A program made the position numbers and the translations under genes. A model generated the notes under the pieces. The model worked only from the letters and a program-made list of their open reading frames with translations, had not been told where the DNA came from and searched no databases. Shown piece by piece: positions 1-8,525 of a DNA stretch of 26,059 bases (the first letter of the stretch is position 1; the number at the start of each line of letters is the position of its first letter). The stretch comes from an uncultured Eubacteriales bacterium (GTDB lineage: Bacteria > Bacillota > Clostridia > Oscillospirales > Oscillospiraceae), in the NCBI GenBank assembly GCA_900546485.1, contig URDK01000029.1, forward strand, positions 1-26,059, in the 5' to 3' direction.

Positions 1-2
1 AC

Positions 3-2456
3 GTGCTGACCAACGTTGACAAGGTTGCTTACAGCCCCAACGTCACCAGCTACGTCTACGGCATCCAGGGCTACGAGACCGTCAACGGCATCGGCCACAC
101 CCTCGGTGAGGACGTCTACGGCCTGAAGAATGTCGAGGGCATCATCATCGACAACGAGGGCATGGGCTCCAAGGCTACTGTCCTTTCCAAGAACTACAGC
201 ACCTCCGGCAAGTTTGCCAGCTTCGCTGCCGACACCGGCATCGACATGATGTACCACGCTGCCCGCGTCTGGTATGTCGGCAACAGCTCCGTCGTGTTCA
301 CCCACGACCTTGCTAAGACCACCGACGCCAGCTGCCTGAAGATCAATGCCACTGCCGCTCAGCTCGGCAAGGACAAGAGCGTCAACAGCTTCAACATTGG
401 CAAGACCACCGGCACCGTTGCCTATGAGTACAGCTTCATCGACAACACCGCCTATGCGAAGAACAGCTACGCTGACGTGACCTTCTGGTACACCACTGGC
501 GTTCTGGGCCAGCGCAACAACTCCGCCAACACCACGGTCGTTGACGGCAGCACTGTCAAGAACAGCCTCATCAAGACCGACATTTCTGCCATCCACAATG
601 GCAACATGATCATCTATATGCAGGCTGGCAACGCTTACTATGTCTACGCTCCCACTGCGACCACCGGCCTTGTTAAGACCATCAACAACGCCAACAAGAC
701 CATCACCCTGAGCGACGGTACCGTCCTTGAGGCCTCCGCCCTTTGGGATGCAAAGTGGGTCAAGACCAGCGCTCACCCCGAGCTCGAGATCGGCATGACC
801 TATGCCTTTGTTCTCGACACTCACGGTCACTTTGTGACCTGGAGCACTGACAGCCTCAAGTCCGTTGCTTACTTCACCGGCACTTGCAGGTATTCCACCG
901 CTCAGGACGCTTGGTTCTCCGACTATGAGTACACTGCTCAGTTTGTGAACGTCACCACCGGCGAGATCACCGAGGTTCCTGTCAGCTCCACTTGGGCCCG
1001 CGCTCACTGGAACGTTGCGGGTGGCTACTATGACATCGGCCAGGAGAATCTTGCCACCAGCAACTACACCCCGACCGATCTTAGCTATCGCGACAACGTC
1101 TATGGCGGTAAGTACATCTTCCGTGATGGCAAAACTACCTTCAATTTCAGCAGCAGCAATTACAAGATCAACTACAACCTCAATGGCAACACGAACAACT
1201 ATGTCTACTTCGACAGCAACAATGTCAACTTCGTGATTGCCAGCAACAAGGGCAACAAGCTCGTAGTTGATACCTATGATTCTCTCAGCGAGCTGCTCAG
1301 CGCCTACAACGAGAAGTATCACACCAACCTCAATTCCGTGACCTTCACCAACGTTGTCATGACTGTTGACAACAACGGCACCAACTATGCTGCCAATACT
1401 GTCTTTGCCTTTGACGACAACTACAGCATGGACGGCGGCGTGCTGTTCTTCCCTGTGAACGTCAGCGAGAATGACTGGATCCGTGATTCCTCTGTCAATG
1501 GCTACAAGTACATCGGCGTTGGTTACCTGAACGGTTCCTCTGAGGCTTCTGAGATCACTGTTGCCAGCAAGAAGTCCTACGACCGCGGCTTCTACACCTA
1601 CACGGTTGATGCTTACGGTCTCTTCACTCTCACTCCGTACACCGATTACTCCTACGTTGCGCGCGACTACAAGATGACCAATATCGGTGAGCGCTACTGG
1701 CTGAACGACGGCACCAAGGAGATCGAAATTGACACCGCCAATGTCAAGATCGTTGACCTGCGCGACGTCTCCAAGCCGATGGCTATTGAGGACCTCAAGG
1801 CGCTGCTCAATTACGACAACGTCCCCGAGACTCTGGCCTACACCTACGCTTCCGGCAAGATTGACGTTATCTACGTCGTCAACGCTGGCCTGAACAACAC
1901 TGTTAAGGTCACCCTCAGCAACGACCTCCTGAAGGCCGGCTGGTCTCTCGAGCAGAGTGTCTGGACCGACCTCAAGGATGACGGCACTGCTGACATCAAG
2001 GTTGTTCTTGTCAACAAGAACTCCAAGCTTGGCATCCACGACGACGCCGAGTATGATGTGACTGTCAACAATACTCCTGCGAAGGCGAAGTACGAGGCAG
2101 GCAATAAGCTGGCAATCACCATCGAGGACATCCAGTTCACCACCAATGACGTCGAATTCAAGATCGATGGTCTTAAGCTTACCGGCACTGTCAGCCTCAA
2201 CAGCGCGCTGACCAACATTAAGCTGGTTTCCGGCGGCACCTTCGATGTCGTTCTCGGTGAGTCCATCGAGTTCACTCTGAAGGACACCAGCACTGCGGAG
2301 CTCAAGTATGAGATGACTGCCATCCTCAATGGCGCTGATTACGAGAGCTACACTGTCGTTGCCGATCCCGTCAACAACACTGCAACCTTCACTATCTACC
2401 CGATAATCTGGGGCAACTACGAAGTTACTACTTTCGCCCCCAGCTACAGCCTGTGA
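3..2456 (+). CDS. Large surface/S-layer-like protein, 3' part (5' truncated by window)
   Basis: The reading frame is open from the first bases and its true start lies upstream of the window, so the 817 visible residues are the C-terminal part of a larger protein. The composition is rich in Asn, Thr, Tyr, Asp, Val and Ser, with alternating beta-strand-like stretches and very few Cys. This is what exported, beta-rich cell-surface or S-layer proteins look like. No LPXTG sorting signal, transmembrane tail or SLH repeat is visible in this part; an SLH or signal region could lie in the missing N-terminus. Codon choice is strongly biased (AAC, ACC, GGC, AAG), which suggests high expression. The gene ends in Ser-Leu-stop and is followed 40 bases later by a strong intrinsic terminator. 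I do not recognise a specific family; the surface role is inference from composition. Confidence 0.7.
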   Translation: MLTNVDKVAYSPNVTSYVYGIQGYETVNGIGHTLGEDVYGLKNVEGIIIDNEGMGSKATVLSKNYSTSGKFASFAADTGIDMMYHAARVWYVGNSSVVFTHDLAKTTDASCLKINATAAQLGKDKSVNSFNIGKTTGTVAYEYSFIDNTAYAKNSYADVTFWYTTGVLGQRNNSANTTVVDGSTVKNSLIKTDISAIHNGNMIIYMQAGNAYYVYAPTATTGLVKTINNANKTITLSDGTVLEASALWDAKWVKTSAHPELEIGMTYAFVLDTHGHFVTWSTDSLKSVAYFTGTCRYSTAQDAWFSDYEYTAQFVNVTTGEITEVPVSSTWARAHWNVAGGYYDIGQENLATSNYTPTDLSYRDNVYGGKYIFRDGKTTFNFSSSNYKINYNLNGNTNNYVYFDSNNVNFVIASNKGNKLVVDTYDSLSELLSAYNEKYHTNLNSVTFTNVVMTVDNNGTNYAANTVFAFDDNYSMDGGVLFFPVNVSENDWIRDSSVNGYKYIGVGYLNGSSEASEITVASKKSYDRGFYTYTVDAYGLFTLTPYTDYSYVARDYKMTNIGERYWLNDGTKEIEIDTANVKIVDLRDVSKPMAIEDLKALLNYDNVPETLAYTYASGKIDVIYVVNAGLNNTVKVTLSNDLLKAGWSLEQSVWTDLKDDGTADIKVVLVNKNSKLGIHDDAEYDVTVNNTPAKAKYEAGNKLAITIEDIQFTTNDVEFKIDGLKLTGTVSLNSALTNIKLVSGGTFDVVLGESIEFTLKDTSTAELKYEMTAILNGADYESYTVVADPVNNTATFTIYPIIWGNYEVTTFAPSYSL

Positions 2457-2495
2457 ATTAAGCAAGTGTTGTTCTGAATAAACTCTAAAGGTTTT

Positions 2496-2526
2496 CCGCC
2501 CCCGGTTCTCCGGGGGCGGTTTTTTA
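2496..2526 (+). terminator. Intrinsic terminator of the surface-protein gene
   Basis: A perfect 10-bp GC stem (2496-2505 with 2510-2519) has a TTCT loop and is followed directly by a run of T (2520-2525). It closes the surface-protein transcript and isolates it from the T-box promoter downstream. Confidence 0.95.
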
Positions 2527-2621
2527 TTATACGGGTCAATGCAAACTGCGCGTGAACAAACGCTGAACATTTTACTAAGACATTATGTGTCTGAAACGCC
2601 AGAATTTGTGCATGTTGTCGC

Positions 2622-2650
2622 TTGACAGAAGCCTTGAGCGGTGATATGCT
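2622..2650 (+). promoter_or_regulatory. Sigma-A promoter of the metNIQ T-box leader
   Basis: A perfect -35 box TTGACA (2622-2627) is followed after 17 bp by TATGCT (2645-2650). Transcription should begin near 2657, just upstream of the T-box Stem I. The 95 bases between the previous terminator and this promoter show no other feature. Confidence 0.85.
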
Positions 2651-2656
2651 CAATGG

Positions 2657-2932
2657 CACAGCCAAAGGCAGTGAAGGAAAGAGTAGCTCGCGGGATGCGG
2701 CACAGAGAGCCCCGATTAGGTGGGAGCGGGGCGCGCTGAAGTGAGTGAACATGGTTCCAGAGCCGCGCACCGAGCCGGACATCCGGTAAGGCTGCGACGG
2801 GTGCGCCCGTTAAAGCGTCAGGAGTATGATGGTACTCCGTGAGGCCCATGTCGTGAGGCATGGGTGAACTAGGGTGGTAACACGGCTTATTACGTCGTCC
2901 CTGATGCATTATGCATCGGGGACGACTTTTTT
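2657..2932 (+). promoter_or_regulatory. T-box leader, methionine type (tRNA-Met sensing)
   Basis: The leader has the layout of a T-box transcription-attenuation riboswitch. A Stem I loop-E element AGTA (2682-2685) faces GAA (2747-2749), and the candidate specifier codon ATG (2751-2753) follows. The T-box core AGGGTGGTAACACGG (2871-2885) precedes an intrinsic terminator. The core's TGGT would pair with an ACCA tRNA 3' end, fitting discriminator A of tRNA-Met. The alternative register CAT (His) fits less well, because bacterial tRNA-His normally has discriminator C. The downstream genes are the methionine importer metNIQ, which supports Met. In the family, uncharged tRNA stabilises the antiterminator and turns the operon on. 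The specifier sits one base after GAA, so its register rests partly on this context. Confidence 0.92.
2894..2932 (+). terminator. T-box regulated terminator upstream of metN
   Basis: A 15-bp stem (2894-2908 with 2912-2926, one U-G pair) with a 3-base loop is followed by six T. Its 5' arm begins inside the segment that would pair with AGGG of the T-box core in the antiterminator, as expected for a T-box on/off switch. Confidence 0.93.
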
Positions 2933-2948
2933 ATTCGGGGTGATTTTC

Positions 2949-3980
2949 TTGGCGCTTATCGAAATTCGCAACCTCTGCAAGACCTTCGGCACCGGCAGCA
3001 CCGCCGTCCACGCTCTCGAGGACGTCTCCCTCGACATCGAGGCGGGCGAGATCTTCGGGATCATCGGCCTCTCCGGCGCGGGCAAGAGCACGCTGGTCCG
3101 CTGCATGAACCTGCTCGAGCGGCCAACCAGCGGTACCGTCACCGTCGACGGCGCGGACATGACCGCGCTCTCCGAAAAGGAACTGCGCGCCGCAAGACAC
3201 GAGATCGGCATGATATTCCAGAGCTTCAACCTGCTCATGCAGCGCAATGCCCTCGCCAACGTGCGCTTCCCCCTCGAGCTTGCGGGAGTGCCGAAAAAGG
3301 AGGCCAACAAGCGCGCACAGGAGCTGCTGGATATGGTCGGCCTCGGCGACAGGGCCGAAGCCTATCCCGCACAGCTCTCCGGCGGCCAGAAGCAGCGCGT
3401 CGCCATCGCCCGAGCCCTTGCGACCAAACCTAAGGTCCTGCTCTGCGACGAGGCCACCAGCGCCCTCGACCCCACGACCACTGAGAGCATACTCGAGCTG
3501 CTCAAGAGCCTCAACCGCCAGCTCGGCGTCACGGTCGTCGTGATAACGCACGAGATGCGCGTTGTGGAGCGGATATGCTCCCGCGTCGCCATCATCGCGG
3601 ACAGCCGCATCGCCGAGATGGGTCCTGTGCAGGACGTTTTCCTGCATCCGCAGACCGAGGCCGCCAAAAAGCTGGTGCTCCCCTCCCGCGCGGGCAAGCT
3701 CGAGGGCTTTGCCTCCGACAGCGAGAACCGCGCCGTGGACGAGTGCCGCGGCCGCCTCATCCGCCTCGCCTTCGACGGCGAGACCACCGACCGGCCCATT
3801 ATCGCCGACATGATACTCTCCTGCGGCGCGCCCGTCAGCATAGTCTATGCCGACACCCGCAGCATAGAGGGCCGCCTCTACGGCCACACCGTTCTGCAGC
3901 TGCCCAGCGACCCCGCCATAGCTGAAAAAATGTGCCGCTGGCTCGATAACGAGGGCGTAATCTTTACGGAGGAGGAATAA
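2949..3980 (+). CDS. metN: Methionine ABC transporter ATP-binding protein MetN
   Basis: The cytoplasmic ATPase of the MetNIQ high-affinity methionine importer. The Walker A motif GLSGAGKST lies at residues 40-48, the signature LSGGQ at 143-147, Walker B with catalytic Glu (VLLCDE) at 163-168 and the switch His at 201. The C-terminal part (about 265-340) matches the NIL regulatory domain, which in this family binds methionine and inhibits transport. I chose TTG 2949 as the start: GGGGTGA lies five bases upstream, and the resulting 343 residues is the usual MetN length. Further upstream in-frame starts would lie within the T-box terminator. The gene is under the methionine T-box, and its stop is two bases from metI. 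Confidence 0.95.
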   Translation: MALIEIRNLCKTFGTGSTAVHALEDVSLDIEAGEIFGIIGLSGAGKSTLVRCMNLLERPTSGTVTVDGADMTALSEKELRAARHEIGMIFQSFNLLMQRNALANVRFPLELAGVPKKEANKRAQELLDMVGLGDRAEAYPAQLSGGQKQRVAIARALATKPKVLLCDEATSALDPTTTESILELLKSLNRQLGVTVVVITHEMRVVERICSRVAIIADSRIAEMGPVQDVFLHPQTEAAKKLVLPSRAGKLEGFASDSENRAVDECRGRLIRLAFDGETTDRPIIADMILSCGAPVSIVYADTRSIEGRLYGHTVLQLPSDPAIAEKMCRWLDNEGVIFTEEE

Positions 3981-3982
3981 GG

Positions 3983-4630
3983 ATGCTTGATCTGGTACTC
4001 AAGGGCCTCTGGGAGACCATATACATGACCGTGGGCGCCACGGTGCTGGCCTATATCGTGGGATTGCCGCTCGGGCTCATCCTCGCCGCCACCGCAGCCG
4101 ACGGCGTTCGCCCCAACCGCGGCGTCAACCTCGTGCTCGGCGCCATAGTGAACGTGCTCCGCAGCGTGCCCTTCCTCATTTTGCTCTACACCGTCATCCC
4201 CGTGACCCGCTTCATCGTGGGCACGGCGATAGGCACGAAGGCGACCATCGTGCCGCTCTTCATCTCCGCCTTCCCCTTCGTGGCGAGGCTGGTCGAATCC
4301 AGTGCAAGGGAGGTGGACCGGGGCGTTGTTGAGGCGTCCCTATCCATGGGCGCGAGCGTGAGACAGGTGATCTGCAAGGTCATACTCCCCGAGGCCAAAC
4401 CCAGCCTCATAAACGGTGCGGCCATCGCGACCACCACCATCCTCGGCTACTCCGCCATGGCGGGCGTGGCCGGCGGCGGCGGCCTCGGCGCCATCGCCAT
4501 CAACTACGGCTATTCGCGATACAACACCGCCGTCATGCTCACCATGTGCGCTGTCATCGTCGTCGTAGTGCAATTCTTCCAGAGCGCGGGCACGCTGGGC
4601 TCAAGACTCAGCGACCGGCGCATCAGATAA
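3983..4630 (+). CDS. metI: Methionine ABC transporter permease MetI
   Basis: An integral-membrane subunit of 215 residues, the normal MetI length, with about five hydrophobic segments. The EAA-type coupling loop (around EASLSMGASVRQVI, about residues 116-129) would contact MetN. The ATG lies two bases after the metN stop, and the GGAGGAGG at the end of metN serves as its ribosome binding site, so translation is probably coupled. It forms the translocation channel together with MetN and the lipoprotein MetQ. Confidence 0.95.
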   Translation: MLDLVLKGLWETIYMTVGATVLAYIVGLPLGLILAATAADGVRPNRGVNLVLGAIVNVLRSVPFLILLYTVIPVTRFIVGTAIGTKATIVPLFISAFPFVARLVESSAREVDRGVVEASLSMGASVRQVICKVILPEAKPSLINGAAIATTTILGYSAMAGVAGGGGLGAIAINYGYSRYNTAVMLTMCAVIVVVVQFFQSAGTLGSRLSDRRIR

Positions 4631-4656
4631 TAAATTTTTGAAGGAGAAAATGAAAA

Positions 4657-5550
4657 ATGAAAAAGCTGCTTTCCATCCTGCTGTGTGCCGCGCTTGTGCT
4701 CGGCCTCGCCGCCTGCGGCACCGCCGCCTCCGACCCCACCGACGCCCCCGAGAGCGAAGCTCCCGCCAGTGACGCCCCCGCCACTGATGCCGCCGAGACT
4801 CCCTCCGGCGAGCTTGAGAAGATAGTCGTCGGCGCTTCCAGCACCCCGCACGCCGAGATCCTCGAGGCCGTCAAGGGTGAGCTCGAGGCCCTGGGCTATG
4901 AGCTCGAGGTCACCATCTTCGACGACTACGTCATGCCGAACCTCGCCCTCGCCGACGGTGAGATCGACGCGAACTACTTCCAGCACGAGCCCTACCTCCT
5001 CAACTTCAACGCCGAGAACGGCACCGAACTCGTCTCCGCCGCGGCCATCCACTACGAGCCCATGGGCATCTACGGCGGCAGCAAGAGCTCCCTCGATGAA
5101 CTCGCCGAGGGCGACATCATCGCCGTGCCCAACGACGGCACCAACGAGGCCCGCGCGCTGCTCCTCCTGCAGGATCAGGGCCTGATCACCCTCAAGGAGG
5201 GCATCGACGCCTCCACCGAGACCGCGACCATCCTCGACATCGCCGAGAACCCGAAGAACCTTGAGATAGTTGAGATGGAGGCCAAGAACATCCCCCACAG
5301 CCTGCCCGACGTGGCCTTCGCCGTCATCAACGGCAACTATGCCCTCCAGGCCGGCCTGACCGGCAATGACGCCCTCGCCAGCGAGAGCGCCGACTCCGAC
5401 GCCGCCCAGACTTACGCCAACATCCTCGCCGTCCGCGCGGGTGAGGAGGAGAGCGCCAAGACCCAGGCCCTGGTCACCGCCCTCACCAGCGAGACCTGCC
5501 GCCAGTTCATCGAGGAGACCTACTCCGGCGCCGTCGTGCCTATATTCTAA
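4657..5550 (+). CDS. metQ: Methionine-binding lipoprotein MetQ
   Basis: The substrate-binding lipoprotein of the MetNIQ importer, 297 residues. A Lys-Lys hydrophobic signal peptide ends in the lipobox LAAC with Cys20 as the lipidated residue. An acidic Ala/Ser/Asp/Pro/Thr-rich linker (about 21-52) follows, then a NlpA/MetQ domain with typical motifs: STPHAEIL, YVMPNLALADGEIDANYFQH and VPNDGTNEARAL. AAGGAG (4641-4646) lies ten bases before the chosen ATG; an earlier ATG at 4650 is out of frame. It is the last gene of the operon and ends at a bidirectional terminator. D- versus L-methionine preference cannot be read from the sequence. Confidence 0.95.
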   Translation: MKKLLSILLCAALVLGLAACGTAASDPTDAPESEAPASDAPATDAAETPSGELEKIVVGASSTPHAEILEAVKGELEALGYELEVTIFDDYVMPNLALADGEIDANYFQHEPYLLNFNAENGTELVSAAAIHYEPMGIYGGSKSSLDELAEGDIIAVPNDGTNEARALLLLQDQGLITLKEGIDASTETATILDIAENPKNLEIVEMEAKNIPHSLPDVAFAVINGNYALQAGLTGNDALASESADSDAAQTYANILAVRAGEEESAKTQALVTALTSETCRQFIEETYSGAVVPIF

Positions 5551-5564
5551 TAAGGTATAAACGC

Positions 5565-5598
5565 AAAAATCCCCCGGTCATCCGACCGGGGGATTTTT
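5565..5598. terminator. Bidirectional terminator between metQ and the M3 peptidase gene
   Basis: A 15-bp perfect inverted repeat (5565-5579 with 5584-5598, loop ATCC) carries five A on one side and five T on the other. It can therefore terminate both metNIQ and the convergent peptidase operon. Confidence 0.93.
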
Positions 5599-5610
5599 GT
5601 TTGGTGCGTA

Positions 5611-7314
5611 TCAGTCTATGCCGCTGAGGTCGTAGGCCTCGAGCCACTTGCCGGCGGCTTCGGCTATGGTCTTCATCGCTTCCTCGCCGAAGGGGGAGTC
5701 GAGGCCGGCTCCGGCGACGAGCTCCTTGAAGGTCTTTGTGCCCGCGGGGCGGGTGTAGGCCATGTACTTCTCCCAGGCAGCCTTGGAGTCCTTCTGGATC
5801 TCCGCCCAGAACTGGAGGGAGACGGTCTGTGCGAGGCAGTAATCTATATAGTAGAAGGGGCTCTCGTAGATGTGGTGCTGACGCTGCCAGGCGCGGCCCT
5901 CGCCGTAGAAGGGGATATCGTCAAGCTTCATCCAGGGCATGTATATGGCGGTCAGCTCGCGCCAGGCGTCGTTGCGCTCGGCGGGGCTCATGTCCGGCTT
6001 CTCGTAGACGAGGTGCTGGAAGTGGTCGACCATCGTGCCGTAGGGGATGAAGGTCAGCGCGCCGGAGAGGTGGGTGTAGCGGAACTTGCGCGCGTCGGAG
6101 CCGAAGAAGTACTCGGCCCAGGGCCAGGCGAAGAACTCCATGGACATGGAGTGCACCTCACAGGCCTCCAGCGACGGCCACTGGCACTCGCCGGGGACGA
6201 TGAAGCGGCCGGTGAAGTTTGCAAAGGCGTGGCCGGCCTCGTGGGTGATGACCTCAACGTCGTGGGAGGTGCCGTTGAAGTTGGCAAAGATGAAGGGGCA
6301 GTTGTAGCTGCCGAGGGTGGTGCAGTAGCCGCCGCCGGCCTTGCCCTTGCGGGAAAGGACGTCAAGCAGCTCGTTATCGTACATGAAGTCGATGAACTCG
6401 GCGGTCTCGCTGCTCAGCTCGTGGTAGAACTTGCGTCCGGCGGCGAGGATGTCGTCCGGCGTGCCCTGGGGCTTCGGGTTGCCGCTGCGGAACTCGAGGG
6501 CGTTGTCGGCGTAGTTCATCGGGTAGGCCTTGCCGAGACGCTCGGACTGGCGGCGGTAGATGGCGTCGGCCAGGGGGACGATGTGCTTGACGACGGCCTT
6601 GCGGAAGGCTTCGACGTCCTCCTTGGTGTAGCAGTTGCGCTGCATGCGGTCGTAGCCGAGGGGGATGTAGTCGGCATGGCCGAGTTTCTTGCCCATCGTG
6701 TCGCGCAGGTGCACCAGCTCGTCGTAGATGGAGTCGAGTCTCTCGGCGTTGGACATGTACCAAGCGCCCTCGGCTTTCCAGGCGGCGAGGCGCTTGGCGT
6801 CGTCGGGGGACTGCTTGAAGGGGGTCAGCTGGGAGAGCGTGTACACGCCGCCGTCGAACTCTATCTGGGCGGAGGCGAGGAGCTTGGAGTACTCGGTGCA
6901 CAGCGCGTTTTCCTTCTGCAGCTCGGGGACGATCTCGGGGGAGAAGGTGCGCATGTCTATCTCCTTGTTGAGGAAGGCGATGGAGCTGTACTTCTCCTCG
7001 AGCTGGGGCCTCCAGCGTGTGGAGACGAGGCTGCGGTTCCAGCGGTCGACGTACTCCTGCAGCTCGGGCCCGACGCGGTCCGAGAACTCGACCTCGGCGT
7101 CGTAGAACTCGTCGGCGGTGTTTATGTCGTGGCGTATGTGAGCGATGGTGAACATGGTGTTGAGCTCCGTGCTGCGCTTGTCCACCTCGACGAACACTGC
7201 GTCTGCGGCCTCGAAGCTCTCGGCGGCGTCCAGCCTGGCGGCGGCGTCGGAGAGGAACTGCTTTGCAGCCTCGACATCGGGGCGCTCATAGGGCATTTCC
7301 GGGAATTTCAGCAT
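5611..7314 (-). CDS. M3-family oligoendopeptidase
   Basis: A cytoplasmic zinc metallopeptidase of 567 residues, the usual size of the PepF/M3 oligoendopeptidases that cut short peptides. The zinc-binding HEAGH motif lies at 358-362, and a downstream Glu in CEVHSMSMEF (about 386) is the likely third zinc ligand. C-terminal Tyr/His-rich segments (YYIDYCLAQ) are typical of the substrate-binding region. There is no signal peptide or transmembrane segment. The ATG is preceded by AGGAGGT, which lies within the end of the upstream small membrane-protein gene. The two genes are only one base apart and very probably translationally coupled. Confidence 0.92.
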   Translation of the reverse strand: MLKFPEMPYERPDVEAAKQFLSDAAARLDAAESFEAADAVFVEVDKRSTELNTMFTIAHIRHDINTADEFYDAEVEFSDRVGPELQEYVDRWNRSLVSTRWRPQLEEKYSSIAFLNKEIDMRTFSPEIVPELQKENALCTEYSKLLASAQIEFDGGVYTLSQLTPFKQSPDDAKRLAAWKAEGAWYMSNAERLDSIYDELVHLRDTMGKKLGHADYIPLGYDRMQRNCYTKEDVEAFRKAVVKHIVPLADAIYRRQSERLGKAYPMNYADNALEFRSGNPKPQGTPDDILAAGRKFYHELSSETAEFIDFMYDNELLDVLSRKGKAGGGYCTTLGSYNCPFIFANFNGTSHDVEVITHEAGHAFANFTGRFIVPGECQWPSLEACEVHSMSMEFFAWPWAEYFFGSDARKFRYTHLSGALTFIPYGTMVDHFQHLVYEKPDMSPAERNDAWRELTAIYMPWMKLDDIPFYGEGRAWQRQHHIYESPFYYIDYCLAQTVSLQFWAEIQKDSKAAWEKYMAYTRPAGTKTFKELVAGAGLDSPFGEEAMKTIAEAAGKWLEAYDLSGID

Positions 7315-7315
7315 T

Positions 7316-7702
7316 TTACAGACTTACCTCCTGATATTCAGGCCCGTATTCAAGGGCCGTTTCTACGATTGCCGGTGATTCGGACGGTTCCGCCTCATTG
7401 AGCGAGCGCATGTACGCCCCAGCTATGAGCGAGCCGGCGATGATGACTACTGATATTATTGCCAGGACTATGTACGGCTGCCAGTTCCGGTGGTGATATA
7501 TGCCGCAGTAGGCGCCGTCCGCGTCGAAGTTGAGGGTCAGCACAAAGATCCCATCACTCCAGGTGGCGCGGAAGCCTTCGCCTATATCGGAGAAGGTGCA
7601 GCTTCGCTTTTCCTTCGGTTCGCCGCAGGCGGCGACGATGCTGTTGTAGTTGTGATGCGCGAGATTTCCGAGGGCAACCATCTTCTTGTGGAGCTTGCTC
7701 AT
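7316..7702 (-). CDS. Small single-pass membrane protein of unknown function
   Basis: I do not recognise this 128-residue protein. An N-terminal soluble region (1-75) contains two Cys (26 and 35) and a segment GFRATWSDGIFVLTLNFDA that looks like a small beta-sheet domain. One strongly hydrophobic helix (about 77-97) is followed by an acidic tail of about 30 residues. GGAGG lies seven bases before the ATG. Its stop is one base from the ATG of the M3 peptidase, which makes the pair a coupled operon. The role is unknown; a membrane partner or regulator of the peptidase is only a guess from position. Confidence 0.75.
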   Translation of the reverse strand: MSKLHKKMVALGNLAHHNYNSIVAACGEPKEKRSCTFSDIGEGFRATWSDGIFVLTLNFDADGAYCGIYHHRNWQPYIVLAIISVVIIAGSLIAGAYMRSLNEAEPSESPAIVETALEYGPEYQEVSL

Positions 7703-7734
7703 TGACCGGCCTCCATTCGCTTTTGAGTCTTCTC

Positions 7735-7763
7735 ATTTTATACCTTTGCTGCCATTTTGTAAA
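7735..7763 (-). promoter_or_regulatory. Probable promoter of the membrane-protein/M3 peptidase operon
   Basis: On the minus strand TTTACA (7758-7763) lies 17 bp from TAAAAT (7735-7740); TATAAA in another register is also possible. The predicted transcript begins about 25 bases before the start codon. Confidence 0.55.
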
Positions 7764-7838
7764 TCCCCGCTATGTTTGGGCTATGGATAAACACTTAAAA
7801 AACCCGTCGAAAACGGTCGAAATTGTTCAAAAAGCCAG

Positions 7839-7867
7839 TTGCGCGGGGCGGGAAGATGTTGTATCAT
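7839..7867 (+). promoter_or_regulatory. Probable promoter of xpt
   Basis: TTGCGC (7839-7844) and TATCAT (7862-7867) are spaced by 17 bp. The predicted leader of about 50 bases is too short for a purine aptamer, and none is seen there. Confidence 0.5.
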
Positions 7868-7922
7868 AGAAATGGTTTTTTTACCGGCTGTAGCCGTTAC
7901 TTTGGGGATGGGAGTGAGCGCC

Positions 7923-8495
7923 TTGCAGCTTCTCGAGCGCCGTATCGCGGAGGACGGGGTTGTCCTGCCCGGCGGTATTCTGAAGGTCGATGGTTTTCTG
8001 AATCACCTTATGGATCCCAAACTGTTTACCGAGATGGCGAAGGAGCTGTATCGCCTTTACGAGGGCGAGGGCGTCAATAAAATACTGACGATCGAAGCAT
8101 CGGGCATCGGACTGGCCTGCATCACAGGCCAGGTTTTCGGGTGCCCTGTTTTGTTTGCCAAGAAGAACCGCACCCGCAATCTCTTCGGGGATTTCTGGAC
8201 TGCGACGGTCCACTCCTTCACCCACGGCAACACCAACACCATCCTGGTCTCGAAAGGCTACATCGGGCCGGAGGACAGGGTGCTTATCGTTGACGACTTC
8301 CTTGCCAACGGCGCGGCGCTGCACGGGCTGATCTCGCTGGTGCGCCAGGCCGGAGCCACGGTGGTCGGCGCGGGCATCGCCATAGAAAAGGCCTTCCAGC
8401 CCGGCGGCGAACTCATCCGCTCCGAGGGCGTCAGGGTCGAGTCCCTTGCCAGGATAAAGTCCATGACGGACGACGGGAAAATAGAATTCTGCTGA
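7923..8495 (+). CDS. xpt: Xanthine phosphoribosyltransferase
   Basis: A purine salvage enzyme that converts xanthine and PRPP to XMP and pyrophosphate. The protein follows the Gram-positive Xpt pattern closely: LLERRIAEDGVVLPGGILKV at the N-terminus, DGFLNHLMDP, TIEASGIGLA, and the PRPP-binding loop VLIVDDFLANGAALHGL, then GIAIEKAFQPGG and VESLARI. I chose TTG 7923, because the family begins right at this Leu/Glu-rich helix, GGGAGTG lies about six bases upstream, and it gives 190 residues, the normal family length. ATG 7908 and GTG 7914 in the same frame are alternatives. The next gene block is a riboswitch-controlled nucleoside/purine importer, so uptake and salvage are side by side. Confidence 0.9.
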   Translation: MQLLERRIAEDGVVLPGGILKVDGFLNHLMDPKLFTEMAKELYRLYEGEGVNKILTIEASGIGLACITGQVFGCPVLFAKKNRTRNLFGDFWTATVHSFTHGNTNTILVSKGYIGPEDRVLIVDDFLANGAALHGLISLVRQAGATVVGAGIAIEKAFQPGGELIRSEGVRVESLARIKSMTDDGKIEFC

Positions 8496-8525
8496 AATTT
8501 TCGCTTTCAATCTAATACCGAATGC

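Noticed and set aside
2444..2909. Small minus-strand open frames across the T-box region
   Set aside because: They run through the terminator and T-box elements, have no ribosome binding sites and show no recognisable domain.
5872..7401. Plus-strand open frame of 509 codons opposite the M3 peptidase
   Set aside because: Low-complexity Gly/Val/Glu translation, no start signal, and the opposite strand encodes a clear HEAGH peptidase.
7868..7922. Purine riboswitch upstream of xpt
   Set aside because: The leader is too short and has no GATATGG or CCGTAAA loop. The only purine aptamer is at 8526-8590, after xpt.
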